Source of the DNA: Sporichthyaceae bacterium
GTDB taxonomy: Bacteria > Actinomycetota > Actinomycetes > Sporichthyales > Sporichthyaceae
Reading direction: 5' to 3'
Length of the DNA stretch: 64,000 bases
Assembly: GCA_036269075.1 (NCBI GenBank)
Contig: DATASX010000004.1
Location: 62,001-126,000 of the forward strand
Part shown: piece by piece, positions 28,242 to 36,397 of the stretch
How positions within the stretch are numbered: position 1 is the stretch's first letter
Layout: every line of letters begins with the position of its first letter
Notes under the pieces: generated by a model
The model's database searches: none
What the model was told of the DNA's origin: nothing
The model's input: only the letters and a program-made list of their open reading frames with translations
Position numbers and translations under genes: made by a program

Positions 28242-29420
28242 TCAGGACGTCGGGTTCCGTAGCGGACGTCGGATCAGGGTCGGCAGCGGGACGAGCGCCA
28301 CGGCCACCACCAGGCCGAGCGCCGCGGGCGCGACGAAGCCCGCCTCCCAGCCCGACCGGTCGATCGCGAGGCCGGTCAGCGGGGCGCCGAGCGCCCCGCC
28401 GGCGGTCATCGCGGACCCGTGCCAACCGAGGGCCTCACCGCGGGCGTGATCCGGCACCAACTGCGACAGCGTGTCGACGGTGGCCGTGATGGTCGGCGCG
28501 CAACACGACCCGGCCACGAACAGCGCGGCGCCGAGCGTGAGCGGACCGGGTGCGGCCGCGATCGGCAGCGTGACCGCGCCGAGCGCGGCCAGCAGCACCG
28601 CGACCGGGATCGGCCGGTGCAACGTCCCGTAGACCAGGCCGCCCAATGCCGATCCCAGACCCCAGACGGCGAGCTCCGCCCCGATCCACGGGCCCTGTCG
28701 CCAGTCGCGCAGGGCCGCGACCGTGGACACCTCGGTGCCGGTCAGCACCAGCACCGTGGCCGCGCTCACGACCAGCACCCCGACGATCTGCCGGGACCGG
28801 AATGCCTCGGCGATCTGGCCCGCGTCCGCGACCACCACCTCGGCGGTCACCGGCGGGTCCAGCGCCCACAGCGCGATGCCGCCGGCGATCGAGGCGAACT
28901 CGCAGATGAACAGCGCCCACGGTGTCGGCAACGTGGTCGCCAGCAGCACCCCCAACGCCGGGCCGATCATGAACGAGATCTCGACCAGCACCGAGTCCAC
29001 CGACAGCGCCGCCCGGCGCCGATCCGACGGGACCGCGCACATCAACGCCTGCCGGACCACGGAGAACACCGGCACCGCGAAGAGGCCGGCGAGGAAGGCC
29101 AGCGCCATCAGCGCCGCATATCCGGTGAACGGGGCGATCGCCCAACAGGCCGCGAGCACTGCCAGACAGGGCGTCACGGCTCGACGTACCCCCACCCGGT
29201 CGACCCGGCGCCCCCGCCACGGGCCGCTGACCGCCAGGGCCACGGTCGCGGCCGTGACGACCAGTCCGGCCTCGGCGTAGGACCGGTGCAGGTGGCCGAC
29301 CAAGTGCAGGGTGAGCACGACGTTGCCCGCCCACAACGGGATGCGGATCAGTGTGCCGAGGATCAGCACGCGCCGTGCCGCCCCGACCGCCCACACGCCG
29401 CGGTACGCCCCCCTGTTCAC
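28242..29420 (-). CDS. Major facilitator superfamily transporter
   Basis: A 392-residue polytopic protein with about 12 predicted helices (VLILGTLIRIPLWAGNVVLT; PCLAVLAACWAIAPFTGYAA; MALAFLAGLFAVPVFSVVRQ). The MFS loop signature GPWRGRRVDRVGVRRAV lies between helices 2 and 3. The start is the GTG at 29420, which removes an arginine-rich extension that would overlap the promoter of the divergent mycothione reductase gene (29497). The arrangement suggests an exporter co-located with redox or detoxification functions. The substrate is unknown. Confidence 0.82.
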   Translation of the reverse strand: MNRGAYRGVWAVGAARRVLILGTLIRIPLWAGNVVLTLHLVGHLHRSYAEAGLVVTAATVALAVSGPWRGRRVDRVGVRRAVTPCLAVLAACWAIAPFTGYAALMALAFLAGLFAVPVFSVVRQALMCAVPSDRRRAALSVDSVLVEISFMIGPALGVLLATTLPTPWALFICEFASIAGGIALWALDPPVTAEVVVADAGQIAEAFRSRQIVGVLVVSAATVLVLTGTEVSTVAALRDWRQGPWIGAELAVWGLGSALGGLVYGTLHRPIPVAVLLAALGAVTLPIAAAPGPLTLGAALFVAGSCCAPTITATVDTLSQLVPDHARGEALGWHGSAMTAGGALGAPLTGLAIDRSGWEAGFVAPAALGLVVAVALVPLPTLIRRPLRNPTS

Positions 29421-29496
29421 CACCGCAGCGTGCCAGACGGGCTTTCCCGGGGCGCGCCATTTTCGCCGCCGTCGGCGGGCGGATAGCTTCGCTCCC

Positions 29497-30855
29497 GTGC
29501 GCACCTATGACCTGATCGTGCTCGGCGCGGGCAGCGGGAACACGTTCCTGACCTCCGAGCTGGCCCACCTGCGAACCGCGATCGTCGAGCCGGACCGGTT
29601 CGGCGGGACCTGCCTGAACCGCGGCTGCATCCCGTCGAAGATGTACGTGGTGGCCGCCGATGTCGCCCGCTCGGCGCAGGAGGCGCACCGGCTCGGGGTG
29701 CACGCCCGGCTCGACGGCGTCGACTGGCCGGCCGTTCGCGAGCGGATCTTCAGCCGGATCGACCCGATCCACGAACAGGCGAGGGAGTACCGGCGCGCCC
29801 ACGGCATCGACGTCTACACCAGCTCGGCGCGGTTCGTCGGCCCCCGCGTCCTCGAGGTCGACGGGGAGCAGCTCACCGCCGACCGGGTCGTGATCGCGGT
29901 CGGGGCCCGCCCGGTGATCCCGGACGTCCCCGGCCTGGACACCGTGCCGTTCCACACCTCGGACACGGTCATGCGGATGCCCCAGTTGCCGGCTTCCGTG
30001 ATCGTGATCGGCGGCGGGTTCATCGCCGCCGAGTTCGGGCACGTGCTGCAGTCCTTCGGGTCGCAGGTGACGATCGTGCAGCGCGGGCCGCGGCTGCTGA
30101 TGGCTGAGGACGAGGCCGTCTCGGCGCGCTACACCGAGCTCGCGTCGCGCTGTTTCCGGGTGCTGCTCGAGGCGCAGGTGACTCGAGTCGCCCCCGGCGG
30201 ACCCGGTGTGGTTGCGACGGTGCGTTCGGCCGCGGGGGAGACGGTTGTCGAGGCCGAGATGCTGCTGGTGGCAACCGGGCGGCGGCCCAACACCGACCTG
30301 GTCGACGCCGCGGCCGGCGGGCTGGAGGTCGATCAGCATGGGCACCTGGTGGCCGACGAGTACTTCCGGACAGCGGTGCCCGGCGTCTGGGCGTTCGGGG
30401 ACTCGTCCAATCACTTCCAGCTCAAGCACATGGCCAATGCCGAGGGGCGGGTCGTCACGCACAACGTCGCCCACCCCGAGGCTCCACGACGACTGCAGCA
30501 CAAGGTGGTCCCGCACGCGGTGTTCGGCGAACCGCAGATCGCCGCGGCCGGGCTGACCGAACAAGCGGCCCGCGAGCGCGGCATCGAGCACGTGATCGCC
30601 CAGCGCGCCTACTCGCGGACCGCCTACGGCTGGGCGTTGGAGGACCACACGAGCTTCGTGAAGCTCGTCGTCGACCCGCGCCGACGGACCTTGCTGGGCG
30701 CGCACATCATCGGGCCTGCCGCGGCGATCCTCATCCAGCCACTGCTGCAGGCGATGGCCTTCGACCAGACCGTCGACGCCATCGCCCGCGACGTGCTCTA
30801 CATCCATCCGGCGTTGACGGAGGTCGTCGAACAGGCGCTGCTGGAGGTGCCGTAG
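29497..30855 (+). CDS. mtr: Mycothione reductase
   Basis: A 452-residue pyridine nucleotide-disulphide reductase. The FAD site is YDLIVLGAGSGNTFLTSELA, the redox-active pair is Cys39 and Cys44 in GGTCLNRGCIPSKM, the NAD(P)H site is SVIVIGGGFIAAEFGHVL, the second FAD motif is GVWAFGDSSNHFQLKHMANA, and the C-terminal catalytic His-Glu is in YIHPALTEVVEQALL. The GSGN wording and length fit mycothione reductase rather than dihydrolipoamide dehydrogenase. It keeps mycothiol reduced with NADPH in the cytoplasm, which supports an actinobacterial host. The start is GTG 29497. Lipoamide dehydrogenase is the alternative, and the E1 genes at 13-15 kb lack an E3 nearby, but the motif details favour mtr. 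Confidence 0.88.
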   Translation: MRTYDLIVLGAGSGNTFLTSELAHLRTAIVEPDRFGGTCLNRGCIPSKMYVVAADVARSAQEAHRLGVHARLDGVDWPAVRERIFSRIDPIHEQAREYRRAHGIDVYTSSARFVGPRVLEVDGEQLTADRVVIAVGARPVIPDVPGLDTVPFHTSDTVMRMPQLPASVIVIGGGFIAAEFGHVLQSFGSQVTIVQRGPRLLMAEDEAVSARYTELASRCFRVLLEAQVTRVAPGGPGVVATVRSAAGETVVEAEMLLVATGRRPNTDLVDAAAGGLEVDQHGHLVADEYFRTAVPGVWAFGDSSNHFQLKHMANAEGRVVTHNVAHPEAPRRLQHKVVPHAVFGEPQIAAAGLTEQAARERGIEHVIAQRAYSRTAYGWALEDHTSFVKLVVDPRRRTLLGAHIIGPAAAILIQPLLQAMAFDQTVDAIARDVLYIHPALTEVVEQALLEVP

Positions 30856-30996
30856 GGCGCAGGGAAGTATTCACCTGTTGGCCCCGCGATCGCCGGATCG
30901 CCGGACCGACTGGACCCGGTACAGCTTTCACCCGGGGCCCACTGCGCCCTTCTCACCAGACGCCTCGGCCGTTCTTCGACGGTCGTCCGACACTTC

Positions 30997-31248
30997 GTGG
31001 AGTCTGCCTTGCGCTCGATCCTCCCCGTCGCGACTGCGGTCAGCGCCGCCTTCGTGATCGCAATGTCCGCGGCACCCGCAGGTGCTGCCGCCGGTAGCGC
31101 CCCGACCGGCACCGGCTCGGTTGCCGACCGGCACGACCGCTGCGAGCACTTCCTGTACCGCCGCCACCACCGCGAGGAGTGCGAGCACCGCGGCGACGAC
31201 AACAAGGGCGGGGACGACCACAAGGGCGGCGACGACCACAAGCCGTAG
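30997..31248 (+). CDS. Small secreted His/Asp-rich protein
   Basis: An 83-residue frame starting with a GTG at 30997 (a TTG four codons later is also possible). Residues of about 5-31 form a signal peptide (ILPVATAVSAAFVIAMSAA then PAGAAAGS with Ala-x-Ala sites). The mature part is short, with two cysteines (HDRCEHF and REECEHR), many His and Arg, and a tail of DDHKGG repeats. Such composition suggests metal binding or simple disorder outside the membrane. It stands alone downstream of mtr. There is no recognised family; support comes from the clean signal peptide and the codon pattern. Confidence 0.55.
   Translation: MESALRSILPVATAVSAAFVIAMSAAPAGAAAGSAPTGTGSVADRHDRCEHFLYRRHHREECEHRGDDNKGGDDHKGGDDHKP
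31204..31239 (+). repeat. Two 18-base tandem repeats encoding KGGDDH
   Basis: Two adjacent copies of aagggcggsgacgaccac at 31204-31221 and 31222-31239 differ at one position and encode the KGGDDH repeats at the C-terminus of the small secreted protein. Confidence 0.85.
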
Positions 31249-31355
31249 GCCCGCGGCGTCGTCCGGCCGCGATCGACCAACACGCCTGCCTCGGCTCAGG
31301 TACGAACCCGTACTGTGAGCGTCGGCGCTTTCCCGAGGCGAAGGCTGGAACTGCT

Positions 31356-32402
31356 GTGAAGCTGGCGATGTTGGTCCCCTACGCGGGCGACGTGAAGACC
31401 AGTGCCGAGTTGGTGGTGGCCCTGGAGGCCGCCGGGCTCGACCAGGTGTTCGTGCCCGAGGCGTACTCGTTCGACGCGGTCAGCGTGGTCGGGGCGTTGG
31501 CCGCGCTGACCTCGCGGATCGAGATCGGCACGGGGGTGCTCAACGTCTACAGCCGCACCCCGGCGCTGCTGGGCATGACGGCGGCCGGTTGCGACGCGGT
31601 CTCCCAGGGCCGGTTCATCCTCGGTCTGGGCGCGAGTGGCCCGCAGGTGATCGAGGGCTTCCACGGGGTCCCGTACGACACCCCGTTGGCGCGGATCCGG
31701 GAGACCATCGAGGTGGTCCGGATGGTGCTGCGGCGGGAGGTGCTGCAGTACGAGGGCAAGGCGCTGCACATTCCGCTGCCGGCCGGGCAGGGCACGGGGT
31801 TGGCCAAGCCACTGAAGCTGATCAACCACCCGGTGCGCTCGGCGGTGCCGATCTGGTGGGCCTCGCTGATGCCGAAGGCGGTGGAGGCCACCGCCGAGGT
31901 CGCCGACGGGTGGATGCCGGTGTTCTTCATCGCCGAGCGTGCCGATTCGGTGTGGGGGGAGGCGTTGGGGGCCGGGACGGCCAGGCGCAGCGCCGAACTC
32001 GGGCCGTTGCAGGTGGTGGCCGGCGGGCCGGTCGCGATCGGCGACGACGCACCGGTCGACCGCGCCCGGGAGGCGGTGCGCAAGCAGGCCGCGCTCTACG
32101 TCGGTGGCATGGGTGCGCGGGGCAAGAACTTCTACAACACCGTGTGCACCCAGTACGGCTGGGCCGATGAGGCCCGCACCGTTCAGGACCTCTACCTCGA
32201 CGGGAAGAAGGCGGAGGCCGCGGCGGCACTGCCGGCCGAGTTGGTCGACGGTCTGCACCTGACCGGACCGAAGGGCTATGTGGCCGAACGGATCGCCGCC
32301 TACCGCGAGGCCGGGGTCACCTCCCTGTTCGTCGAGCCGGTCGAGGGCACCGACCCAGTACGGATGATCACCGCGCTGCGGGAACTCGTCGACGCCGGAT
32401 GA
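31356..32402 (+). CDS. LLM-class F420-dependent oxidoreductase
   Basis: A 348-residue luciferase-like TIM barrel: LAMLVPYAGDVKTSAELVVA, EAAGLDQVFVPEAYSFDAVS, LTSRIEIGTGVLNVYSRTPA, then GRFILGLGASGPQVIEGFHG. These are the standard F420-dependent LLM signatures, and the length fits. The GTG at 31356 is preceded by AAGGCTGGA; the frame is open further upstream but that part looks non-coding. The probable role is F420-linked oxidation or reduction of a hydrophobic substrate. It is followed after 23 bases by an M24 peptidase-like gene on the same strand. No operator triplet is seen upstream. Confidence 0.88.
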   Translation: MKLAMLVPYAGDVKTSAELVVALEAAGLDQVFVPEAYSFDAVSVVGALAALTSRIEIGTGVLNVYSRTPALLGMTAAGCDAVSQGRFILGLGASGPQVIEGFHGVPYDTPLARIRETIEVVRMVLRREVLQYEGKALHIPLPAGQGTGLAKPLKLINHPVRSAVPIWWASLMPKAVEATAEVADGWMPVFFIAERADSVWGEALGAGTARRSAELGPLQVVAGGPVAIGDDAPVDRAREAVRKQAALYVGGMGARGKNFYNTVCTQYGWADEARTVQDLYLDGKKAEAAAALPAELVDGLHLTGPKGYVAERIAAYREAGVTSLFVEPVEGTDPVRMITALRELVDAG

Positions 32403-32425
32403 CCGCTGCGGGCTAATCTGCCCGG

Positions 32426-33163
32426 ATGGACCCTGCCACTCCCGGGCCGGACGACCTGGTGCGCGACGAGGCGTCCCGCATCGAGCGGTTGGTCGCTGCG
32501 CAGGGGATGGCCGAGCAGTTGTTCGCCGAGGTGATGCGGCGTCAGATCATCCGACCCGGCCGTGGCGAGTGCGAGACCAGCGACGCCATCCGTGACCTCG
32601 CGGCGCAGGAGTTCGGGACGCAACGCTGGTGGCACAAGCGGATTGTTCGCGCCGGGCCGAACACGCTGCGGATCTACCGCGAGCATCCGCCGGACCGGCT
32701 GATCGGCGAGGATGACATCGTCTTCCTCGACTTCGGCCCGGTCTTACAGGTGTGGGAGGCCGATTACGGCCGTACCTTCGTGCTCGGCGACGACCCGGCC
32801 AAGCACGCGCTGTGCGCGGACCTCGATCGCGTCTGGGTAGCCGGACAACGATTCTTCGCCGAACACCACGACATCACCGGTGAGCAGCTCTACGCCCGGG
32901 TCTGTGAATTGGCTCAGGAAGCCGGCTGGGAGTTCGGCGGACGCATCGCCGGGCATCAGGTCGGCCAGTTCCCGCACGCGCGCAGCGGTGCTGATGAGGT
33001 GGAGACGCACATCGCGCCCGGGTGCGACCTGCCGCTGCGCCGCACGGATCGCGCGGGTGTCGCCTGCCACTGGATCCTCGAGGTCCACCTGATCGATCGC
33101 GATCGCACATTCGGTGGCTTCGTCGAGGAGCTGCTCGACATCGGGCCTCGCTCAGGCTGTTGA
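32426..33163 (+). CDS. M24-family (creatinase/aminopeptidase fold) metallohydrolase
   Basis: A 245-residue stand-alone pita-bread-fold protein. The metal ligands expected for M24 can be read: Asp102 and Asp113 in IVFLDFGPVLQVWEADYGRT, His177 in IAGHQVGQFPH, Glu219 in WILEVHLID and Glu234 or 235 in GGFVEELLD. It lacks the N-terminal domain of aminopeptidase P and is short for a methionine aminopeptidase, matching small actinobacterial M24 proteins of unknown substrate. Its last 12 bases overlap the end of the convergent gene (stop at 33152). It is probably a cytoplasmic dipeptidase or a non-peptidase derivative. Confidence 0.8.
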   Translation: MDPATPGPDDLVRDEASRIERLVAAQGMAEQLFAEVMRRQIIRPGRGECETSDAIRDLAAQEFGTQRWWHKRIVRAGPNTLRIYREHPPDRLIGEDDIVFLDFGPVLQVWEADYGRTFVLGDDPAKHALCADLDRVWVAGQRFFAEHHDITGEQLYARVCELAQEAGWEFGGRIAGHQVGQFPHARSGADEVETHIAPGCDLPLRRTDRAGVACHWILEVHLIDRDRTFGGFVEELLDIGPRSGC

Positions 33164-34234
33164 CGGCGTGCTCGGTGCGACGTGTGCTCGACGGGAGCGG
33201 CGCACGAGCAGGAAAGCGCCCGCCAGTACTGCGGCCCCGCACACCAGTGGCAACCGAGGAGTGCCGGACCCCGCCGATCGGGTGGGCAGGGGCGTGCCGG
33301 CAGGTACCCAGGACAGCGTGCCGCGCAGCGCGGTGGGGTGTCCGTCCACGGTCATGGGTATCTGCCAGTGCGTCAGTTCCATCGTCCGGTGCATGCGTTC
33401 GACGACGGCCGGCGGTTGCCGGTCCGGGTAGCCCAGGCGGGAGTCGAGCCAGGTGACCCTCCCGGGGGCACCCACTCGGACCCAACCGTCCGGCCCGACC
33501 GGTCGGGCGACCCAGTCCGGGTTCTGCCCGAACTCGGCAGTCGGTGGGTTGGCGAACACTCCGTCGGCATCAAGGCGGAGGAACGGCACCCCGCCGGTGC
33601 CGGAGACGACGACGCGTCGGCCCGGCGCGACGAGCAGCATTGCGGGCGGCCGGCCCTGCGCGATGTCGACCTGCACACCGTCCGTGCGGCGAGCCGGCTG
33701 GGCCAGGAACGATCCGGTCGTCGCAGGATGCTCCAGAGCACCGGTCACCACGACGGGCTGCGACTCGAATCGCATGTCCACCCGCCAATCCACGCCCGGC
33801 GGAACCGGGTGCAGCCGCGGTTCGAACCAACCCCAGTTGCCCTGCGGATCCACCCGCGTCCAGCGTGGGGCGGCGCCCGCCACGGCGTCGGCGGGCAGTC
33901 GCACCGGGACGTCGGGCGGGTTGAGGGTGCGGTGGAAGAACGGGTCGGTGACATTGCCGAATGTCCCGTCCCGGGAGAGCCGGAGGAACGGCGTTCCGGC
34001 CGGGTCCAGCACTTCCAGCGGCATCAGTTGGTTGTTGGAGGCGAGCATTTGCTCGCCGGCCGTCGTCCGCACCTGGACCACCACGCCGGGCGGGTTCGGA
34101 TCCACGGCGTGGAGCACCGGCACCAGGTAGGGGTCCACCCCGTGTGCACCGGCCGGACTCGCCGGAAGCATGCACGCCAGCAGGACACCGAACGCCACCA
34201 GCGTCCCGCGTAGGCGGAACGTGCTGATGGTCAT
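33152..34234 (-). CDS. Secreted, membrane-anchored protein with internal repeats and a predicted N-terminal histidine
   Basis: A 360-residue extracytoplasmic protein. A signal peptide (residues 1-30, GVLLACMLPASPAGA) would be cleaved just before HGVDPYLVPVLHAVDP, leaving His as the mature N-terminus. Two similar halves carry TPFLRLSRDGTFGNVTDPFF and VPFLRLDADGVFANPP, and APRWTRVDPQGNWGWFEPRL echoes a Streptomyces family of unknown function that I recall near copper genes. A C-terminal helix (LPLVCGAAVLAGAFLLVRRS) anchors it. The ATGA overlap with the galactose-oxidase-like gene upstream makes an obligate pair. An N-terminal His could bind copper (CopC- or LPMO-like), but no partner residues are proven. 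Confidence 0.75.
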   Translation of the reverse strand: MTISTFRLRGTLVAFGVLLACMLPASPAGAHGVDPYLVPVLHAVDPNPPGVVVQVRTTAGEQMLASNNQLMPLEVLDPAGTPFLRLSRDGTFGNVTDPFFHRTLNPPDVPVRLPADAVAGAAPRWTRVDPQGNWGWFEPRLHPVPPGVDWRVDMRFESQPVVVTGALEHPATTGSFLAQPARRTDGVQVDIAQGRPPAMLLVAPGRRVVVSGTGGVPFLRLDADGVFANPPTAEFGQNPDWVARPVGPDGWVRVGAPGRVTWLDSRLGYPDRQPPAVVERMHRTMELTHWQIPMTVDGHPTALRGTLSWVPAGTPLPTRSAGSGTPRLPLVCGAAVLAGAFLLVRRSRRAHVAPSTPSTA

Positions 34235-36285
34235 CGCAGGCCGCCGGTGTTCCGGCCGCCGCGCCGCCCGACGGTGCGAGTGGCTGCTCCGGCCGGAGCC
34301 GCGACCTCGGCCGGGCCGGGCACGGCGGCCTGAACCGTGCCGACCGGCGCTGCGGAACCGGCCAGTTCCGCGCGTGCCTGCGCGGCGGCCCGTTGGGTGA
34401 GTTCATGCACCTGACTCGGGGTCAGATGTGCGTCCACGAAGACCTGCCGGGCCACCGAGGGGATCTCGCCGCGGTCGACCGTGCGGTGCGCGAACAGCAG
34501 GTACGGCCCGGGCGGAAGATAGGTGTTCCCCGGGATCCGCACCTGCACCGCGTCCGCCGTCCGCCCGACGATCTGCAACTCCACGTTGCGTTGGTCGGCA
34601 TCGACCAAGTGGGTGAGCGAGGTGTTGCGCAGTATGCGGACGCTGGAGATCTCCGTCGACTTGTCGACCTTCACGCTCAGGATCTGACCGGTCCTCACCT
34701 GCGGGTCGACGCCGGTGATCACCGGGCGCCTGCCCCAGAACAGGTACGGGGGGCTGTAGATCTGGAAGCTCGGGTCGGCGTAGGAGACCGAGGTTCCGAA
34801 CGTCTTGTGGGGCATGTCGGTGGGCCGGCCGTAAAGGGTCCCGACCGGGGCATGCCCGCCCACCAGTACGCGCCCGTCGGGCAGCAGCATGGCCGTGGAG
34901 TGGTAGGAGCGGCCGTGCGCCTGCGGCGGGGTCACCGTCCATCTGCCGGTCGCGGGGTCGTAGAGCTCGCTGGTCAGGTTCGCGAACTCCACGCCCGGGG
35001 TGATCAGGTGGTCGCGGTCGCCGCCGTTGACGATCCAGACCCCGCCGGTGGGCAGCATGACGCCGTCGGTGAACCAGCGTGCCGTGTGCAGGTCACCCGA
35101 CCGGTGCGAACGGAACCCGTCGTTGGTGGTGTCGACCTCGGTGATCGTCGTGGCCGCCTGCCCGATGTAGGCGCCCGGGGTGGTGCCGGGCACGCCGCCC
35201 AGCGAGAGGAACCGGGCGACGGTGTCCCCGGGCTTGAGCATGAGCATCACCGAGATGCCGGTGCCCCGGAAACCCAGCGGCAGACCGGCGAAGTCGTTGA
35301 GCCCGAGGTCCTTCCAGGTGTTCGTCCTCGGGTCGAACACCGAGGTGAAGTTCCACGTCGCCTCGTCCCAGGAACCGCCCATCGGGTCGAAGACCTGCCC
35401 CGCGGCGTTGAACAACGTCCGTCCGTCGGGCAGCAGGTGCATGCGTGGGAACAGCGGGAACGACTTCTTGGCGCTGTCCGGCAGATCAGTCCAGCGGCCG
35501 CCGCTCGGGTCGAACCGTTCGATGTGCCGTTCGTTCGCGAACGAGTCGCCCGGGCGGTTCGGGTAGATCGGCTTTATCAGCTTGGTGACGCCGCCGAAGG
35601 TGAGGATGGACCCATCGGCCTGCGTCACCATCGTCGGGTACCAGCGGGCCCAGTTCATCTTCCCGACCTGGCTCCAGCGGTCGGTGCGGGGATCGAAGAT
35701 CGCTGTGTTCTTCAGCCCGTTGAGCTCGACGATGCCGCTGCTCGGCTGCCCCGGGATGCCGGGCTCCTGGTAGTAGGACGTCCCGCCGTTGGTGATGATC
35801 CGGCCGTCGGCCAGGAATTTGAGGTCGGCACAGAACAGGTCACCGTCGTTGCTGACCACGTCGTCGTTGTGCAGCGGCCCGGGCAGGTATTCGTTGTCCG
35901 GGTTGCCTTGTGGGTTCAACCCGCCGTCGAACGGATCCGTGCCCGAGAACCGTGGCCCACCGGCTCGCATGTCCAGGATCCGGACGCCGCTGTTCAGCGC
36001 CGTGGTGCCGTAATTGGTGACCACGGTGCTGTCGACGCCGTTCATCCCCTCCAGCCCGCTCCAGTAGATCTCGCGACCATCCGGCAGTTGGGCAACGGCG
36101 TTGGCGGTGGGTTTGCACCTGGCGTGCTGATCGGCGGAGGTGCAGTTCGCGCCGCCGTTCGGATCGTCGAACAGCGCGCTGAAGGAACCAAGCGCGGCCG
36201 CATCCGAACCGCCGGCGCCCCCGCGCGACGGAGCGAGCGGGGCGATCAGGGCGAGAGTCCCCAGCAGCATGGCAGGCTTGCGCAC
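34231..36285 (-). CDS. Secreted galactose oxidase-like copper radical oxidase (kelch plus DUF1929)
   Basis: A 684-residue protein with a signal peptide (about 1-26), a seven-bladed kelch propeller and a C-terminal DUF1929 immunoglobulin-like domain. The copper-radical residues of galactose oxidase all have counterparts: Cys152 in DLFCADLKF and Tyr216 in NWARWYPTMV for the thioether pair, Tyr461 and His462 in GRSYHSTAMLLPDG, and His559 in SLTHLVDADQRNVEL. It would oxidise a primary alcohol or aldehyde to an aldehyde or acid with H2O2 release at the cell surface. Related GlxA acts in glycan deposition in Streptomyces. The start is a GTG at 36285 with GGAGGA upstream. The C-terminal tail is Ala/Pro rich. 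The next gene (ATGA) is its anchored companion. Confidence 0.9.
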   Translation of the reverse strand: MRKPAMLLGTLALIAPLAPSRGGAGGSDAAALGSFSALFDDPNGGANCTSADQHARCKPTANAVAQLPDGREIYWSGLEGMNGVDSTVVTNYGTTALNSGVRILDMRAGGPRFSGTDPFDGGLNPQGNPDNEYLPGPLHNDDVVSNDGDLFCADLKFLADGRIITNGGTSYYQEPGIPGQPSSGIVELNGLKNTAIFDPRTDRWSQVGKMNWARWYPTMVTQADGSILTFGGVTKLIKPIYPNRPGDSFANERHIERFDPSGGRWTDLPDSAKKSFPLFPRMHLLPDGRTLFNAAGQVFDPMGGSWDEATWNFTSVFDPRTNTWKDLGLNDFAGLPLGFRGTGISVMLMLKPGDTVARFLSLGGVPGTTPGAYIGQAATTITEVDTTNDGFRSHRSGDLHTARWFTDGVMLPTGGVWIVNGGDRDHLITPGVEFANLTSELYDPATGRWTVTPPQAHGRSYHSTAMLLPDGRVLVGGHAPVGTLYGRPTDMPHKTFGTSVSYADPSFQIYSPPYLFWGRRPVITGVDPQVRTGQILSVKVDKSTEISSVRILRNTSLTHLVDADQRNVELQIVGRTADAVQVRIPGNTYLPPGPYLLFAHRTVDRGEIPSVARQVFVDAHLTPSQVHELTQRAAAQARAELAGSAAPVGTVQAAVPGPAEVAAPAGAATRTVGRRGGRNTGGLR

Positions 36286-36397
36286 GATCGCTCCTCCGGT
36301 ACAGGCTCACGCAGTGCCGGGTGAAAGCGACCCGGACGCAGCGGATCGGGTGCGCAGGATAATGCCGCATCGATCCCGCGGTCGGAAGGGGCGTGCC

